From assembly GCA_944325305.1 (NCBI GenBank), contig CALUZO010000010.1, positions 62,001 through 126,000 on the forward strand: a stretch of 64,000 nucleotides of DNA, written 5' to 3'. Shown in pieces: positions 26,374 to 34,185 of the stretch (positions are counted from its first letter, which is position 1; the number at the start of each line of letters is the position of its first letter). Both the position numbers and the translations under genes were made by a program. The notes under the pieces are model-generated. The model worked only from the letters and a program-made list of their open reading frames with translations. It did no database searches and had not been told where the DNA came from. The stretch is from an uncultured Rikenellaceae bacterium (GTDB lineage Bacteria; Bacteroidota; Bacteroidia; Bacteroidales; Rikenellaceae).

Positions 26374-28284
26374 TTAGGAGAGTTCTATGATTCCTCCGCC
26401 AGCATCCTTTACGGTTCCGTCGGCGAGCAGCGAATCTATGGCTGCCAGCACCTTGTCGGGCGAAACGCCAAACCGGGCAACAACCTGCTTTACCGAAAGT
26501 CCCCCATGCCTCAACATCAATATTATATCTCCGCGCATATCGGGCTCTCCGTGCGCCGATCTTTTTTTAGCTTCGATGCACACGTCGCAACAACCGCAAT
26601 CTTCCGGTGCCTCTTCCCCGAAATAACGACGCAAAAATGCGCTCCGGCATTCACCTGTTTCACTGACATAACGGTACATAGCATCTATGCGGTCAGCCGT
26701 CATCTCCTTGCGTATCTTGTAGCTTTCCGGCGAAACAAATACGTCTCCAATAGGCAAACGGTCCTCATGCAGGATCAGCAGCGGCGAACGGTTACCCGGA
26801 ACATATCTTATTATCCGCATCTGCCAGAGCGTCTTAAGCAGTTCCTTGACCCTTTCCACCGTATAGCCTGCAAAATGGGCTATCTCACCCTCGTCTATCG
26901 ACACCATACGGTCGTTGAAAACCCCGGCATACAACCTGAGTATAGTTCGTATGATGTTATCAAGCTCTTCGCGTTCTATGCGTATCCTGTACAGTTCGTC
27001 GCGACCGACGGTAAACAGGATGCGCGGCGGATTGTCGCTCTCTCCCGTAAGCGTCAGATATCCGTTTTGCTGAAGTATTTTCAAGGAATTGAAAACCGTA
27101 CCGGCAAAAAGATGCACACGTGCCGCAAATTCGTGAATATTGAAACTGTAGGTAGCAAACTTGCCGTCGCCGAGTCCTATCTGAAGATAGTCGAACAGTG
27201 CGTCATAACATCTCTTGACCGTTTCCAACGGTGGAAATTCAGTCTCGAAACGTTTGATGGCCCGCCCACGGTCATCACTCGAGGCAAGCAGTACGGCATA
27301 TGAACGGAGACCGTCGCGGCCTGCCCGTCCAGCCTCCTGATAGTAAGCCTCAAGTGAATCGCAAATATCGTAATGCACCACTGCACGGACATTGGCCTTG
27401 TCGATGCCCATTCCGAAAGCGTTGGTCGCCACCATGACTCCGACCGGATTGTGCATCCAGCGTTCCTGTTGCCCGGCACGTTCTCCTGCCTGCATGCCTC
27501 CGTGATAATATTCCGCATCGAAACCATGTTCCCGAAGCCATCCGGCAAGTTTTGCCGTCTGCTCCCGTGTGCGGACATACACTATGCTGCTGCCCCTCAC
27601 ATTTTCCAGAATGCGTAACAACTGACCATCCTTATCGTCGGTCTTCCTCACAACGTAAGAGAGGTTTGCCCGGGCAAAACTGCTGCGGACAATACGTCCC
27701 TTATCCATTCTGAGATGCCGCATTATGTCTTCGGCCACCAAAGGCGTAGCCGATGCCGTAAGCGCCAGTACGGGCGTGTCAGGTATGAGCTCCCTGAGTT
27801 CGGCAATACGGAGGTAGGATGGTCGGAAGTCGTAGCCCCACTGAGATATGCAGTGCGCCTCGTCCACGGCGAGCAACGACACGTTCATACTCCTCAGACG
27901 CGTGCGAAAGGTATCTCCCGCAATACGTTCGGGAGCCACATACAAGAATTTCAGATCGCCCCACGCTGCGTTGTCGAGAGTTATGTCTATTTGTCTTCGT
28001 GTAAGTCCCGAATGCACGGCAGCAGCCGAGACTCCCATCCGGCGCAAACGATCGACCTGATCTTTCATAAGCGAGATAAGCGGTGTCACCACAATGCACA
28101 CTCCATCACACATAATACCCGGAACCTGATAGAGCAACGACTTTCCGGCTCCAGTGGGCATAAGCGCAAGCGTATCCCTCCCGTCCATGACCGAAGAGAT
28201 CACATCGAGTTGCGAGGGCCGGAAAGAGTCGTACCCCCAATATTTTTTCAGTATCACATGCAGTTTCTGCAAACGCTCGTCCAT
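26374..28284 (-). CDS. recQ: ATP-dependent DNA helicase RecQ
   Basis: RecQ unwinds DNA 3'-5' in recombination and replication repair. The 636-residue protein has the superfamily 2 motifs: motif I ALMPTGAGKSLLYQ, motif Ia VVTPLISLMKDQVD, motif II DEAHCISQWGYDFRP, motif V MGIDKANVR and motif VI QEAGRAGRDG. A zinc-binding region with cysteines in GECRSAFLRRYFG and DCGCCDVC follows. The C-terminus ends in a short winged-helix-like segment (GGLSVKQVVARFGVSPDKVL) instead of an HRDC domain. The start at 28284 (MDERLQKLH) is fixed by a strong TTTG-N20-TATTTTTG promoter ending 5 nt before it. The longer frame upstream would overlap that promoter. Confidence 0.96.
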   Translation of the reverse strand: MDERLQKLHVILKKYWGYDSFRPSQLDVISSVMDGRDTLALMPTGAGKSLLYQVPGIMCDGVCIVVTPLISLMKDQVDRLRRMGVSAAAVHSGLTRRQIDITLDNAAWGDLKFLYVAPERIAGDTFRTRLRSMNVSLLAVDEAHCISQWGYDFRPSYLRIAELRELIPDTPVLALTASATPLVAEDIMRHLRMDKGRIVRSSFARANLSYVVRKTDDKDGQLLRILENVRGSSIVYVRTREQTAKLAGWLREHGFDAEYYHGGMQAGERAGQQERWMHNPVGVMVATNAFGMGIDKANVRAVVHYDICDSLEAYYQEAGRAGRDGLRSYAVLLASSDDRGRAIKRFETEFPPLETVKRCYDALFDYLQIGLGDGKFATYSFNIHEFAARVHLFAGTVFNSLKILQQNGYLTLTGESDNPPRILFTVGRDELYRIRIEREELDNIIRTILRLYAGVFNDRMVSIDEGEIAHFAGYTVERVKELLKTLWQMRIIRYVPGNRSPLLILHEDRLPIGDVFVSPESYKIRKEMTADRIDAMYRYVSETGECRSAFLRRYFGEEAPEDCGCCDVCIEAKKRSAHGEPDMRGDIILMLRHGGLSVKQVVARFGVSPDKVLAAIDSLLADGTVKDAGGGIIELS

Positions 28285-28289
28285 GAATG

Positions 28290-28321
28290 CAAAAATATGC
28301 AAAGGTGAGTGCAGAGGCAAA
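28290..28321 (-). promoter_or_regulatory. Consensus promoter immediately before recQ
   Basis: On the minus strand TTTG (28321-28318), a 20-nt spacer and TATTTTTG (28297-28290) match both Bacteroidota elements exactly. Only 5 nt separate the box from the recQ ATG. Confidence 0.7.
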
Positions 28322-28442
28322 TGAAAACGGAGTTTTCTAAATCGACCATGTCAGAGCCGCATTCCGTATTTTACAACGGGAAGCGAAAGGTAGCGTACGA
28401 ATCCATCTACGAACCGTATCCTGCATCCTCTGAATATAAAAT

Positions 28443-28470
28443 AAAAAAAGAGTGCCTTGCCGACACTCTT
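28443..28470 (-). terminator. Terminator after the mini winged-helix gene
   Basis: On the minus strand AAGAGTG and CACTCTT arms with a 9-nt loop are followed by TTTTTTT, about 22 nt past the stop. Confidence 0.8.
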
Positions 28471-28492
28471 AAATAATCAACCATCTCTCGGA

Positions 28493-28663
28493 TTACTTTT
28501 TCAGATCGTAGAAACAACGTTTCGGCGAATATACCTTTCCTTCTGCGACTAATTTTTTGATCGCTTTTGCCGCATCATCCTTGCTAATTCCCGCTGCCAC
28601 AGCGAGATCGCCTGTTTTCATGGCTCCGTTTTCCGCGAGCGTCTTCACAATTTTGTCTTCCAT
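28493..28663 (-). CDS. Mini winged-helix DNA-binding-like protein
   Basis: This 56-residue protein is made almost wholly of one winged-helix fold: helix 1 (EDKIVKTLAENGA), a turn (MKTGDLAVAAGIS) and a recognition helix (KDDAAKAIKKLVAEGKV), then a short beta wing (YSPKRCFYDLKK). It resembles small uncharacterised winged-helix proteins common in Bacteroides-like genomes. It has no effector domain, so it may act as an architectural or co-regulatory factor; that is inference. The ATG at 28663 is preferred to an upstream in-frame TTG. A near-consensus box (TAATTTTA on the minus strand, 28685-28692) lies just upstream. Confidence 0.75.
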   Translation of the reverse strand: MEDKIVKTLAENGAMKTGDLAVAAGISKDDAAKAIKKLVAEGKVYSPKRCFYDLKK

Positions 28664-28815
28664 AACAATAAGGTTTTTCAATGTTGTAAAATTACATATT
28701 CCTCAGCGTAACAACAAATCGGATTTTTTTATATGTCCATAAGATTTTCAAAGAAACACTACGCTACAAATGCAGGCTATAAAAACACACTATCCCAACA
28801 TGAACGAAACAACAC

Positions 28816-28823
28816 TATCTTTG
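28816..28823 (+). promoter_or_regulatory. Possible -7 box for yjbQ
   Basis: TATCTTTG matches TAnnTTTG exactly, about 73 nt before the yjbQ-like ATG. Confidence 0.35.
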
Positions 28824-28896
28824 CCTGACGCCATGTTGCGTCTTACTCTCCTGCATGCAAGATGTATTCCATTAAACCGACACAAACCCAACCTAT

Positions 28897-29310
28897 ATGA
28901 TAAATCAAACAGAATTTACTCTTTCGCCCCGACCCAGAGGATTTCATCTCATCACCGAGGAAGTTATGCGGCATCTTCCGCCCTTGCCCGAACAAGGAGT
29001 CCTTAACCTATTTATCAAACACACCTCGGCGGGACTAACACTGAACGAAAATGCCGATCCGGACGTCCGGACAGATCTCGGCATGGCATTCGACAAGCTC
29101 GCACGCGAACACGATCCCGACTACACCCACACGCTCGAAGGAGCGGACGACATGCCGGCACACATAAAATCGACCCTGGCCGGCTCATCGTTGACCATTC
29201 CCATAACCCACAGACGGCTTAATCTCGGGACGTGGCAGGGAATCTGCCTCTGCGAATTCCGTTACCACGGCGGTCCGCGCAATATCGTAGCTACCGTAAT
29301 AGGCGAGTAA
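28897..29310 (+). CDS. YjbQ/UPF0047 family protein
   Basis: This 137-residue protein matches the YjbQ (UPF0047) family: FTLSPRPRGFHLITEEV, LFIKHTSAGLTLNENAD, HTLEGADDMPAHIKSTL, and the closing GTWQGICLCEFR plus HGGPRNIVATVIGE. The family is often labelled secondary thiamine-phosphate synthase because some members show weak activity of that kind; the true role is not settled. The conserved His, Glu and Asp cluster for metal binding is intact. The length is standard. It is a plus-strand gene isolated between minus-strand neighbours. Confidence 0.92.
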   Translation: MINQTEFTLSPRPRGFHLITEEVMRHLPPLPEQGVLNLFIKHTSAGLTLNENADPDVRTDLGMAFDKLAREHDPDYTHTLEGADDMPAHIKSTLAGSSLTIPITHRRLNLGTWQGICLCEFRYHGGPRNIVATVIGE

Positions 29311-29748
29311 ACAAACGGAGACTCTCAAGGCAGCTGCCGGGCAGCATATCTTTTCCGGCAAAAGATTTCTCATAGAATGCAGACACATCATCGCCGGATC
29401 AATAGTCTGCATCTTGCCCCGCGGCACTACAAGACTCCACGCCGATCGCCCCCGATCCGCAACCGTCTGCTACAGGATCGCCATGCCGACTCCGGGAGCA
29501 TACATCGCTGTAAGTTCCAATGAATCCGGCTTAGCACCCGAAGAGACGCGACATCCGGCAATGAAAAAGAAGCACAGAGAAAACCGCAGCCACATGAGTC
29601 ATGTCAGGGGAGCAACCGAATGCGAGCAGACTGCTACCCGTGTTTCGGATTTTCCACTCGGAGCAACGCCTCCGGCCGACCATCCGAAAACCAGCCTTGC
29701 CTTTGCTGTTGCAGGCGTCCGAGTGCCATAGGTAGAAGTATTGCAGTA
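29311..29748. other. Gene-poor stretch between convergent yjbQ and gcvT
   Basis: I see no supported gene, strong hairpin or promoter in these ~440 bases. The longest open frame (29414-29731, plus) has no recognisable motif and an unnatural composition. Confidence 0.5.
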
Positions 29749-30852
29749 TCAGACTCTCACGAAAGGAGCATTCACAATCTTTGCCATCACTGGTTTTTCA
29801 CGGATAACTATGGCTATCTCCGTATCCGGATTTGCGAACTCCGGTTTGACATACCCCATTCCGATGCCAACTTTCAGCATTGGAGACATCGTTCCGGAAG
29901 TCACCTTGCCGATAATGTTTCCATCACGGTCTGCGATCGGATAGCCATGACGCGGGACTCCACGTTCCGTCATTTCAAAAGCCACGAATCTGCGCGAAAC
30001 GCCACATTTCATCTGATGCAGCATCAATTCGCGATCAATGACATCCTTGCCTTCAGGAAGTTTGGTCACCCATCCGAGGCCCGCTTCGACGGTCGATGTA
30101 GTATCGTCGATGTCGTTGCCATAGAGCCTGAATCCCATTTCGAGACGCAAAGTATCTCTGGCACCAAGGCCAATATTTTTCAGTCCGTAGTTTTTGCCGA
30201 CCGACCAGAGAGTCTCCCACAGTTTATCCGCATCCTCGTTCGCCACGTATATCTCGCAGCCGCCGGAACCGGTATATCCCGTCGCAGACAAAATCGCATT
30301 CTTTACACCGGCGACCTCGGTCTTGCGAAACGTATAATATTTCATGTCGGTTACGGATTCCGAACAGATCTCCTGCACAATCTTCATTGCATCCGGTCCC
30401 TGAACGGCAATCTGCGCTATCTCTCCCGAGGCATTGTAAAGTTCGCACCCCGGTCTCAACCCGAAATCCGCACCGTTAGCAACCAGGTGTTCCCAGTCCT
30501 TATCCGTATTGGCCGCATTCACAACCAGCAAATATGTCTGAGCGTCTATTCTGTATATGAGTATGTCATCCACTATTCCCCCTCGTCCGTTAGGCATGGC
30601 GCTGTATTGTATCTTTCCGTCGTACAGGGATGAAACATCATTGCTCGAAACATGCTGCAAAAAACGCTCGGCATCGGGCCCCTTAACCCATATCTCCCCC
30701 ATATGGCTGACATCGAACACTCCCGCTCCACGTCGAACGGTCATGTGCTCGTCATTTATTCCCGAGAATTCGATAGGCATGTTGAAACCGGCAAATTCGG
30801 CCATTTTCGCGCCGTTTGCAATGTGATACTGCGTAAAAGGTGTTGTCTTCAT
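29749..30852 (-). CDS. gcvT: Aminomethyltransferase (glycine cleavage T protein)
   Basis: GcvT takes the aminomethyl group from lipoyl-GcvH and, with tetrahydrofolate, makes 5,10-methylene-THF and ammonia. The 367-residue protein has the T-protein landmarks MAEFAGFNMPIEFSGI, GVFDVSHMGEI, GGIVDDILIYR (with the conserved Asp), SATGYTGSGGCEIY and LGARDTLRLEMGFRLYGND, and the C-terminal GKVTSGTMSP. The start MKTTPFTQYHI at 30852 agrees with the family; the frame extends upstream without homology. No gcvH or gcvP is adjacent. Its product would feed folD, metF and metH. Confidence 0.97.
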   Translation of the reverse strand: MKTTPFTQYHIANGAKMAEFAGFNMPIEFSGINDEHMTVRRGAGVFDVSHMGEIWVKGPDAERFLQHVSSNDVSSLYDGKIQYSAMPNGRGGIVDDILIYRIDAQTYLLVVNAANTDKDWEHLVANGADFGLRPGCELYNASGEIAQIAVQGPDAMKIVQEICSESVTDMKYYTFRKTEVAGVKNAILSATGYTGSGGCEIYVANEDADKLWETLWSVGKNYGLKNIGLGARDTLRLEMGFRLYGNDIDDTTSTVEAGLGWVTKLPEGKDVIDRELMLHQMKCGVSRRFVAFEMTERGVPRHGYPIADRDGNIIGKVTSGTMSPMLKVGIGMGYVKPEFANPDTEIAIVIREKPVMAKIVNAPFVRV

Positions 30853-31039
30853 ATCGAAAAGTATCTCCGTAACGATGTATAACTTCGTAAAGTTAGCCTG
30901 TTTTATCATATGTAGTAGCGTCAGCATCGCAAAAAAACGATCATGTGCATATAAATGATCGAACCGCAGGAACCACGTATTGCTCATCCTCGCTTTTCGT
31001 TTTTTTCACATATTCAGAGCAACCGTAAGAAATAAATGT

Positions 31040-31047
31040 TACTTTTG
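31040..31047 (+). promoter_or_regulatory. Probable -7 box for the DUF5106 lipoprotein
   Basis: TACTTTTG matches TAnnTTTG exactly, 11 nt before the ATG at 31059, predicting a very short leader. Confidence 0.45.
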
Positions 31048-31058
31048 GTGGAAAACAG

Positions 31059-31988
31059 ATGAAAACCATAACCATACAGCCCGAAATGCGCCAGCCAATC
31101 TCACCCATAATCCTGTTCGCCCTGCTATTCGCATTCATGTCATGCAAAAACACCGGACCGCAATCAAAAGAAAATCAGGAGCGACAACCCTTATCGTTCA
31201 CTACGCCCGCAATCCCGCAAGAATTGACAACTAAAGACCAGCAAGTTGGATTCCTGGTTGAACACTATTGGGACAACTTCAATTTTTCCGACACGACATA
31301 TATCCTACAGGAGGTCACCGAGCAGGCATTTGTCAATTACATAGACCTCTTCCCCTATGCCCCGAACCAGGTTGTCGAAAACAGCGTTGCAACGATGCTC
31401 GATCAGGCATTCGCAGGCAACGAAACGATGTTCGACTATTTCGCCGACCTGTACGACAAATATTTTTACGACCACCAATCCCCGTACCGCAGCGAGAAGT
31501 ATCACATTCTTGTGCTCGAAGCAATCAAAAACTCTCAGAAAATCGACGACACCCGCAAAATACGCCCCTCGACCCAACTCGAATGGGCCATGAAGAACAG
31601 AACCGGCGAAATGGCCACCGATTTCGTATTTACGCAAAAGGACGGAACCCGAACAAAACTCTCAGAAATAAACAGCCCGTACACGATACTTTTTTTCAAT
31701 GACCCCGACTGTCGCGACTGCGAACACGCCAAATTGGTGTTTTCGCATCTCAACAACCCACAGATCAAGGTCGTGGCCATCTACCCTTACGACGACGTCG
31801 AACTGTGGCGAGCTGCATCCTATCCCAAAGATTGGATAAACGGACATGCATCATCCGTAAACGAAGACGAACTGTACGATCTGCCATTTTTCCCGACCAT
31901 ATACCTGCTTGACAGCAACAAGAAGGTTATATTCAAAGAAATCACGGCAGAACAAATAATGGGATACCTCGGGCAAGCGATACAATAA
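31059..31988 (+). CDS. DUF5106-type thioredoxin-fold lipoprotein
   Basis: This 309-residue exported protein has a lipobox AFMSC with Cys29 as the lipidation site. The middle (about 60-190) resembles DUF5106, a helical region found upstream of thioredoxin-like domains in Bacteroidota. The C-terminal part (about 195-305) is a thioredoxin fold: ATDFVFTQKDGTRTKLSEI, YTILFFNDPDCRDCEHAK with a CxxC (CRDC) active site, and LPFFPTIYLLDSNKKVI with the cis-Pro loop. It is therefore a likely periplasm-facing thiol reductase or oxidoreductase; its partner is unknown. The ATG at 31086 is an alternative start with a more compact signal peptide. Confidence 0.82.
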   Translation: MKTITIQPEMRQPISPIILFALLFAFMSCKNTGPQSKENQERQPLSFTTPAIPQELTTKDQQVGFLVEHYWDNFNFSDTTYILQEVTEQAFVNYIDLFPYAPNQVVENSVATMLDQAFAGNETMFDYFADLYDKYFYDHQSPYRSEKYHILVLEAIKNSQKIDDTRKIRPSTQLEWAMKNRTGEMATDFVFTQKDGTRTKLSEINSPYTILFFNDPDCRDCEHAKLVFSHLNNPQIKVVAIYPYDDVELWRAASYPKDWINGHASSVNEDELYDLPFFPTIYLLDSNKKVIFKEITAEQIMGYLGQAIQ

Positions 31989-32083
31989 AGTCCGGATCAC
32001 AACGGCAACCCTCGCAATTCCAGATAACAGAACCGAAAAAAACAGGTCGATATCGCATCAAAGCATTTATTATTTTTCGCATA

Positions 32084-32115
32084 TTTGCATTTAAGATAAA
32101 TAATAATTACTTTTA
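32084..32115 (+). promoter_or_regulatory. Promoter for the GH43 lipoprotein
   Basis: TTTG (32084-32087), a 20-nt spacer and TACTTTTA (32108-32115) form a -33/-7 pair with one mismatch. It leaves an A/T-rich leader of about 90 nt. Confidence 0.6.
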
Positions 32116-32208
32116 TAGGCGAATGTACTCACTATAAGCATGATAGAACCCCAGACTCAACATTGAGCAAAAAAAATACTGAATACTACCAACTTAATCC
32201 TTAAGCCT

Positions 32209-33894
32209 ATGAAAATTTTACTAAAAAATGTTCTAAGTTTACTTGTCATTTCCGCTTTATTACTCTCGTGTAATAAAGACGACGGTCCTGATGTGGCCGG
32301 GCCTCCCAGTTTCAAAGGATATATAATTTCATTCAAGGCCGGCACCAGCAGCAATGCACTTAAGGATTTCTTTATCAACAACGCAACCGGAACCATTACC
32401 AACAAATCACTGATAAGTTACGACGTTGATCTTACCAAATTCATAGTTGAGTTCACTACCAACTCGAGCGAAGAAAATCCAGTCACCGTTAAAATAGGTG
32501 ACGTCGTTCAAAACAGCGGCGACATAGTCGATCTGAGCCAACCGATAGTATACGATGTATACGTGGGGGACAAAAAGCAGATCTCATACACGCTCAGCAT
32601 AGTAACTACCAAAGCTCCTAACTTCTTCAAGAGTTTCGGATTCGCAGAAGAGTCGATGAGCGCCTACTCTGCCACCATAAGCAGCGTTGACGGCAAATTA
32701 ACGTTCGAAAACGTAGATCGCAGCATCGACATATCTGCTCTGACTCCAGTATTTACAACCCTGAGAAGCGATGCTGTAGTTAAGGTCGATGGCGAAATCC
32801 AAGAAAGCGGCGTCAGCATGCAGGATTTCTCGATGCATCCCGTGGAATACACTATCGAAAGCGAAGGCAAAACCAACACCTTTGTCATCAGCCTCGTGAA
32901 AGAATCTGTACTGTATACCAACCCGATCATAAAAGGAGCCTACGCCGACCCGACAGTCATAAGAATTGGCAACAAGTTCTATGTATACGTCACAGACGGC
33001 AACAGAACAAGGGGATACGAATCGGACGACATGATAACATGGGGACGCATCAACAATGCTTCAAACAGCTATGTGATGTCATCTAAACCGACATTCACCG
33101 AAGACGATCCGTCAACAACAGGTATTTGGGCTCCCGACATCAACTATTTCGATGGCAAATATGTATTGTATTACTCAGTGTCCGGATGGGGCGGCGGCGC
33201 AACCTGCGGTATAGGCGTAGCTGTTTCCGACAACCCCGGCGGACCGTTCGTACCACCGGCAAACAATCCGAGCGGAAAACTCTTCGTAAGCGGCGAAATA
33301 GGCGTAAACAACTCCATCGACCCATGCTTCGTCGAAGCAGAGGACGGCACACGTTACCTGTTCTGGGGTAGCTTCAACGGAATTTACATGACCGAACTCT
33401 CTCCCGACGGTATGCGCGTAGCCGACCTGGCAAAGAAGACACTCGTAGCAGGAAAATCGTTCGAAGCCGTATATATCCACAAACGGAATGACTACTACTA
33501 CATGTTCACCTCTGCCGGAAGTTGCTGCGAAGGCAAAAACAGTACCTACAAGGTAATGGTAGGCAGGTCGCAATTCCTCACCGGCCCCTATCTCAACAAA
33601 GACGGCAAAAGGATGACGGATTTCAATGCATGGAACCCGGGAGACTTCCCAGTTGCCCTGCAAGGAAACAATAACTTTGCAGGCCCCGGCCACAACTCAA
33701 GAATCATAACTGACGATTTGGGCCAGGATTGGGTTCTCTATCATGCATATGCTATAGACGAAAGCGGCAATACGGACAATCGCAATCTTATGCTTGACAG
33801 GGTTACCTGGGATACTGCCGGCTGGCCGAGCATAGGTAGGAATTATTATCCCACACAGACAGGGGAAGGGCCCTATTTCTACCACAACAATTAG
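32209..33894 (+). CDS. Glycoside hydrolase family 43 lipoprotein with N-terminal DUF5018-like modules
   Basis: This 561-residue surface lipoprotein has the lipobox ALLLSC (Cys21). Residues ~35-130 and ~140-232 are two related Ig-like modules of the DUF5018 type. Each ends in a similar strand (SYTLSIVT and NTFVISLV). The C-terminal ~325 residues are a five-bladed GH43 propeller. Predicted catalytic residues are Asp247 in YADPTVIR (base), Asp371 in SIDPCF (pKa modulator) and Glu419 in SFEAVYIHKR (acid). WAPDINYFDGKYVLYYS and GPGHNSRI are also typical. GH43 enzymes act on arabinan or xylan side chains. There is no SusC/SusD pair beside it. Its promoter is good and a strong terminator follows. 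Confidence 0.9.
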   Translation: MKILLKNVLSLLVISALLLSCNKDDGPDVAGPPSFKGYIISFKAGTSSNALKDFFINNATGTITNKSLISYDVDLTKFIVEFTTNSSEENPVTVKIGDVVQNSGDIVDLSQPIVYDVYVGDKKQISYTLSIVTTKAPNFFKSFGFAEESMSAYSATISSVDGKLTFENVDRSIDISALTPVFTTLRSDAVVKVDGEIQESGVSMQDFSMHPVEYTIESEGKTNTFVISLVKESVLYTNPIIKGAYADPTVIRIGNKFYVYVTDGNRTRGYESDDMITWGRINNASNSYVMSSKPTFTEDDPSTTGIWAPDINYFDGKYVLYYSVSGWGGGATCGIGVAVSDNPGGPFVPPANNPSGKLFVSGEIGVNNSIDPCFVEAEDGTRYLFWGSFNGIYMTELSPDGMRVADLAKKTLVAGKSFEAVYIHKRNDYYYMFTSAGSCCEGKNSTYKVMVGRSQFLTGPYLNKDGKRMTDFNAWNPGDFPVALQGNNNFAGPGHNSRIITDDLGQDWVLYHAYAIDESGNTDNRNLMLDRVTWDTAGWPSIGRNYYPTQTGEGPYFYHNN

Positions 33895-33924
33895 TGGTTT
33901 GGATATAGGCTAACATTTGTCACC

Positions 33925-33971
33925 TTAAAAAAGTGCGACAAGTCGATAATCGACTTGTCGCACTTTTTTAA
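33925..33971. terminator. Very long perfect terminator palindrome
   Basis: TTAAAAAAGTGCGACAAGTC continuing to 33946 is mirrored perfectly by 33950-33971, giving a 22-bp stem, a 3-nt loop and U-tracts on both strands. It lies about 30 nt past the GH43 stop. Confidence 0.92.
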
Positions 33972-34119
33972 TTATTCCGGTCCTGCCACGTAAATAACGG
34001 GCTATCTTCCCCTCTTTCCGCAAAACTGCCCGCCCCCCTCAAATCGTCATGAGAGGCACATGCTTCCTGCCTCAGATACTTTTCGACACATTTAGGCGTA
34101 AGCGTATGAAAATAAATAT

Positions 34120-34127
34120 TATTTTTG
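34120..34127 (+). promoter_or_regulatory. Probable -7 box for ileS
   Basis: TATTTTTG matches TAnnTTTG exactly, 58 nt before the ileS ATG. Confidence 0.5.
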
Positions 34128-34185
34128 CACATTCATCCGGTCGGATCGTTTACCCCGGAACAAACGACAGAGTAAAGAACCAGTT

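Noticed and set aside
29414..29731. 105-codon frame in the yjbQ-gcvT gap
   Set aside because: No motif, no promoter box, and an Arg/Pro/Thr-rich composition like other non-coding frames.
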